In this document: in pieces, positions 1-64,000 of the stretch
How the letters are laid out: each line of letters starts with the position of its first letter
How positions within the stretch are numbered: the stretch's first letter is position 1
Notes under the pieces: generated by a model
Told to the model about the DNA's origin: nothing
Databases searched by the model: none
What the model saw: only the letters and a program-made list of their open reading frames with translations
Program-made: the position numbers and the translations under genes
From: Eleginops maclovinus
Taxonomy: Eukaryota; Chordata; Actinopteri; Perciformes; Eleginopidae
NCBI RefSeq assembly: GCF_036324505.1
Contig: NC_086352.1
Span: 24,792,637-24,856,636, forward strand
DNA: 64,000 nt
Direction: 5' to 3'

Positions 1-1724
1 AAGGGTCAAAAGCAGATTAAACCTTATGTTCTTTTAATATGCTGTAACCACAGGCTTTTATGAGAGAGTTGTGCTAGATGCTGCTGCTGCCTGCTAGTAC
101 AAACGATGTACAAAGCAGGGATCAGTAATTGCATGTAAATCTCCAACACATCATTTTTCAAAGCGTTTCTAATTTAAAACCTAAGTTTCACTCATATAAG
201 AAAGTACGTCTCTCGGTAACAGGTAAACTGAAGTGCTATCCAACCATACTTTTATGTGATTATGGTACATGCTGAGGTTAATAGTCTATTTTATCCCTAC
301 AATATGAGTGAAACAGAGATGCCATTTTTTTGACAGTAGGTCGAGGGCCATTAGAACACTCCTCTCCAGTACAGACAGACAGGCAGATGGTCTCACAGGC
401 CAGTGCTGCCAAACAAAGCACCAGTCAGAGAGAGAGATGCAGGAGATGTGAAAGACATGGATTGCCAGCAGGTTTCTCAGTACTAACTCAAGCTTACTTT
501 TCTCTACTTTTCTGCATCTTACTTGCCCTTTTTGAATTGGTGTCTTGCTCCACATTTCTGTTTGTCTCTCCCTGAATGCAGAGCTTTCTGTTTGCTATTT
601 ATTTGTGTTTCCTGTCCTCTCAGCCTCCTCCTACTCCCCTGCTCCAGTGGTTGTTAAGTCAAGCCTCAGTTTGGCAACAGACTGTTCCCCCTGGGCCAAT
701 TGGGAAAATGAACGTTAAGACTGTTTTAAAATGGAGGAGGGTCACTGGTTCAAAAAGAGGCGAAACAAACAAATATGTGACATATATTTGGATTAGGCGT
801 AAATAGTTCACAACAAATATTTAGGAATTGAAATGCCTGATGGAAACATGACTTTGACGTTACAGTGAAACTCTTGATATTCACTTTACAGGGGGCTAGC
901 CACCGTGGGTCTCATGATGTCAATATATCTTCTATAGATGAAAAGAAGAATTTTCATAATGATTTCACTGAGGCACAACACAGAGTGAGGATTTCAAGCC
1001 TGTATGAAGGAACGCAAAACACAACATTTAAAGGTTGTGAACTTTCAATAATCGTATGATAATAAAGCTGTGGATATGCATCAGTCTGTCAAAACGATTT
1101 TCCTTGATATTAGATCTTAGTTTTGTTATTTTATAGATTAGTGTCACCCCTGTTAACAGCTGATGAAAGAGAACGAAAACATTTGTTAAGACGATGGAAG
1201 AACTCTGTAGTGACGCTGCACAGCTGTAGCATCACTAGGACTTTGTGCTTGTATTCTTTAAAAGTAGTAATTAATGCCACAAGATTAAATAATTCTTAAG
1301 CTGTCCACGAATCATAATTATTAAGAAGAGTTGTAAATTGCCTTTTTCAGGGCTGTTGACTGTGCTTTTAGGATCTTTTATTCATACCCAGAGTTGGTAA
1401 AGTGTGACAGATGTGGAGTCAACCTCAGGCCAGTAGGTTAACAAGGAGCTCCAGAGACTGTACCCTTTTTCTCTCAGTGATCTAAATGGGCAGGCAGGGA
1501 ATATGCTTCATGGAAATGTAATGGCTTTTTACATAATTCACAAGTCTGGTTAAAAAAATAAAATGTTGAGGCCTGAGGTCTCCTGCATGTGATGCTGACA
1601 GTGTTATACGTAGCGCAGCCCCAAAGGTCATTAAAGCTATTTATGAAAAGGAATCAGGAGGAAAATCTTGTTCACAGTCACATTTGGCTGATTTTCACTG
1701 TTCCTTCTTCCTTTCTGTCCGCAG
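1..1724. other. neo1 intron (3' part), before the Ig3 exon
   Basis: This is noncoding sequence upstream of the first visible exon. It ends in a pyrimidine-rich tract and a CAG acceptor at 1722-1724. I see no coding exon, RNA gene or repeat that I can name; the short open frames here lack family resemblance. The first exon of Ig3 must lie before the window. Confidence 0.7.
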
Positions 1725-63809
<62,085 letters not shown>

Positions 63810-64000
63810 GTGAGTATAGCGCCCCTCACTGGCTGCTTTTAGAAATGCAGACTGTCTTATTGTCAGGCCTAATGTTGGTAACTATTTAGTCTTGTCTTTT
63901 AAAAGTACACCAGTCACACATTCCTTCCAAATCCATGTTTTTTCTTTCGGCACTGGATTATACGGTTGATTTCCACTGGACATTGGTTTTAACCACATTT
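63810..64000 (+). other. neo1 intron, 5' part
   Basis: This is the start of the intron after the last visible exon. The final exon with the stop codon is not in the window. Confidence 0.8.

Overview
The window comes from a vertebrate genome, almost certainly a teleost fish. It shows multi-exon coding with GT-AG introns, very long CA/GT microsatellites, fish-style hAT DNA transposons, and protein sequence close to, but different from, mammalian neogenin. It contains one host gene on the + strand, the middle and C-terminal part of neogenin (neo1), a netrin/RGM receptor of the DCC family. Both gene ends lie outside the window: the first exon seen is the end of Ig domain 3 and the last one runs into the C-terminal P3 motif. 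I chose neogenin over DCC because the Ig4 stretch reads [22 protein letters not shown]5 reads [13 protein letters not shown], and the cytoplasmic part reads [21 protein letters not shown] cannot tell which teleost paralog (neo1a or neo1b) it is.

Layout. 1725-12745: end of Ig3 and both exons of Ig4, in large introns holding CA repeats and a ~709-bp terminal-inverted-repeat element (11444-12152). 12746-34610: a 21.9-kb intron with two very long GT tracts and a 7.6-kb nested transposon. 34611-58668: fibronectin type III domains 1 to 6, two or three exons each. 59763-60094: two small juxtamembrane exons. 60225-60363: the transmembrane exon. 60558-63809: the cytoplasmic exons with P1, P2 and the start of P3. 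All exons reported here join in one continuous reading frame with matching intron phases.

The nested transposon is the most interesting structure. An outer hAT element (24501-32144, 8-bp duplication TTTTAACT) encodes a BED-finger transposase on the - strand. Its coding sequence is cut by an inner hAT element (25460-30212, 8-bp duplication GCCACTCT) that encodes a different, TTF-zinc-finger/DUF4371-type transposase, also on the - strand. The outer reading frame is open on both sides of the insertion and would be continuous without it. The inner gene has an interpretable exon structure with all N-terminal introns in phase 1, two tandem-duplicated acidic exons, and one frameshift near 27446.

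The region 34483-39222 is repeated at 39723-44467, on either side of a run of exactly 500 N. The copies are near-identical apart from one-unit microsatellite differences, and single-base indels accumulate towards the N run. The extra copy of FN1 and the first half of FN2 would also be out of phase. I read this as an unmerged contig overlap or haplotype duplication in the assembly, not a biological exon duplication.

I found no RNA gene, CRISPR array, promoter or gene end that I can support, and no convincing new biological system beyond the nested transposons and the assembly duplication.
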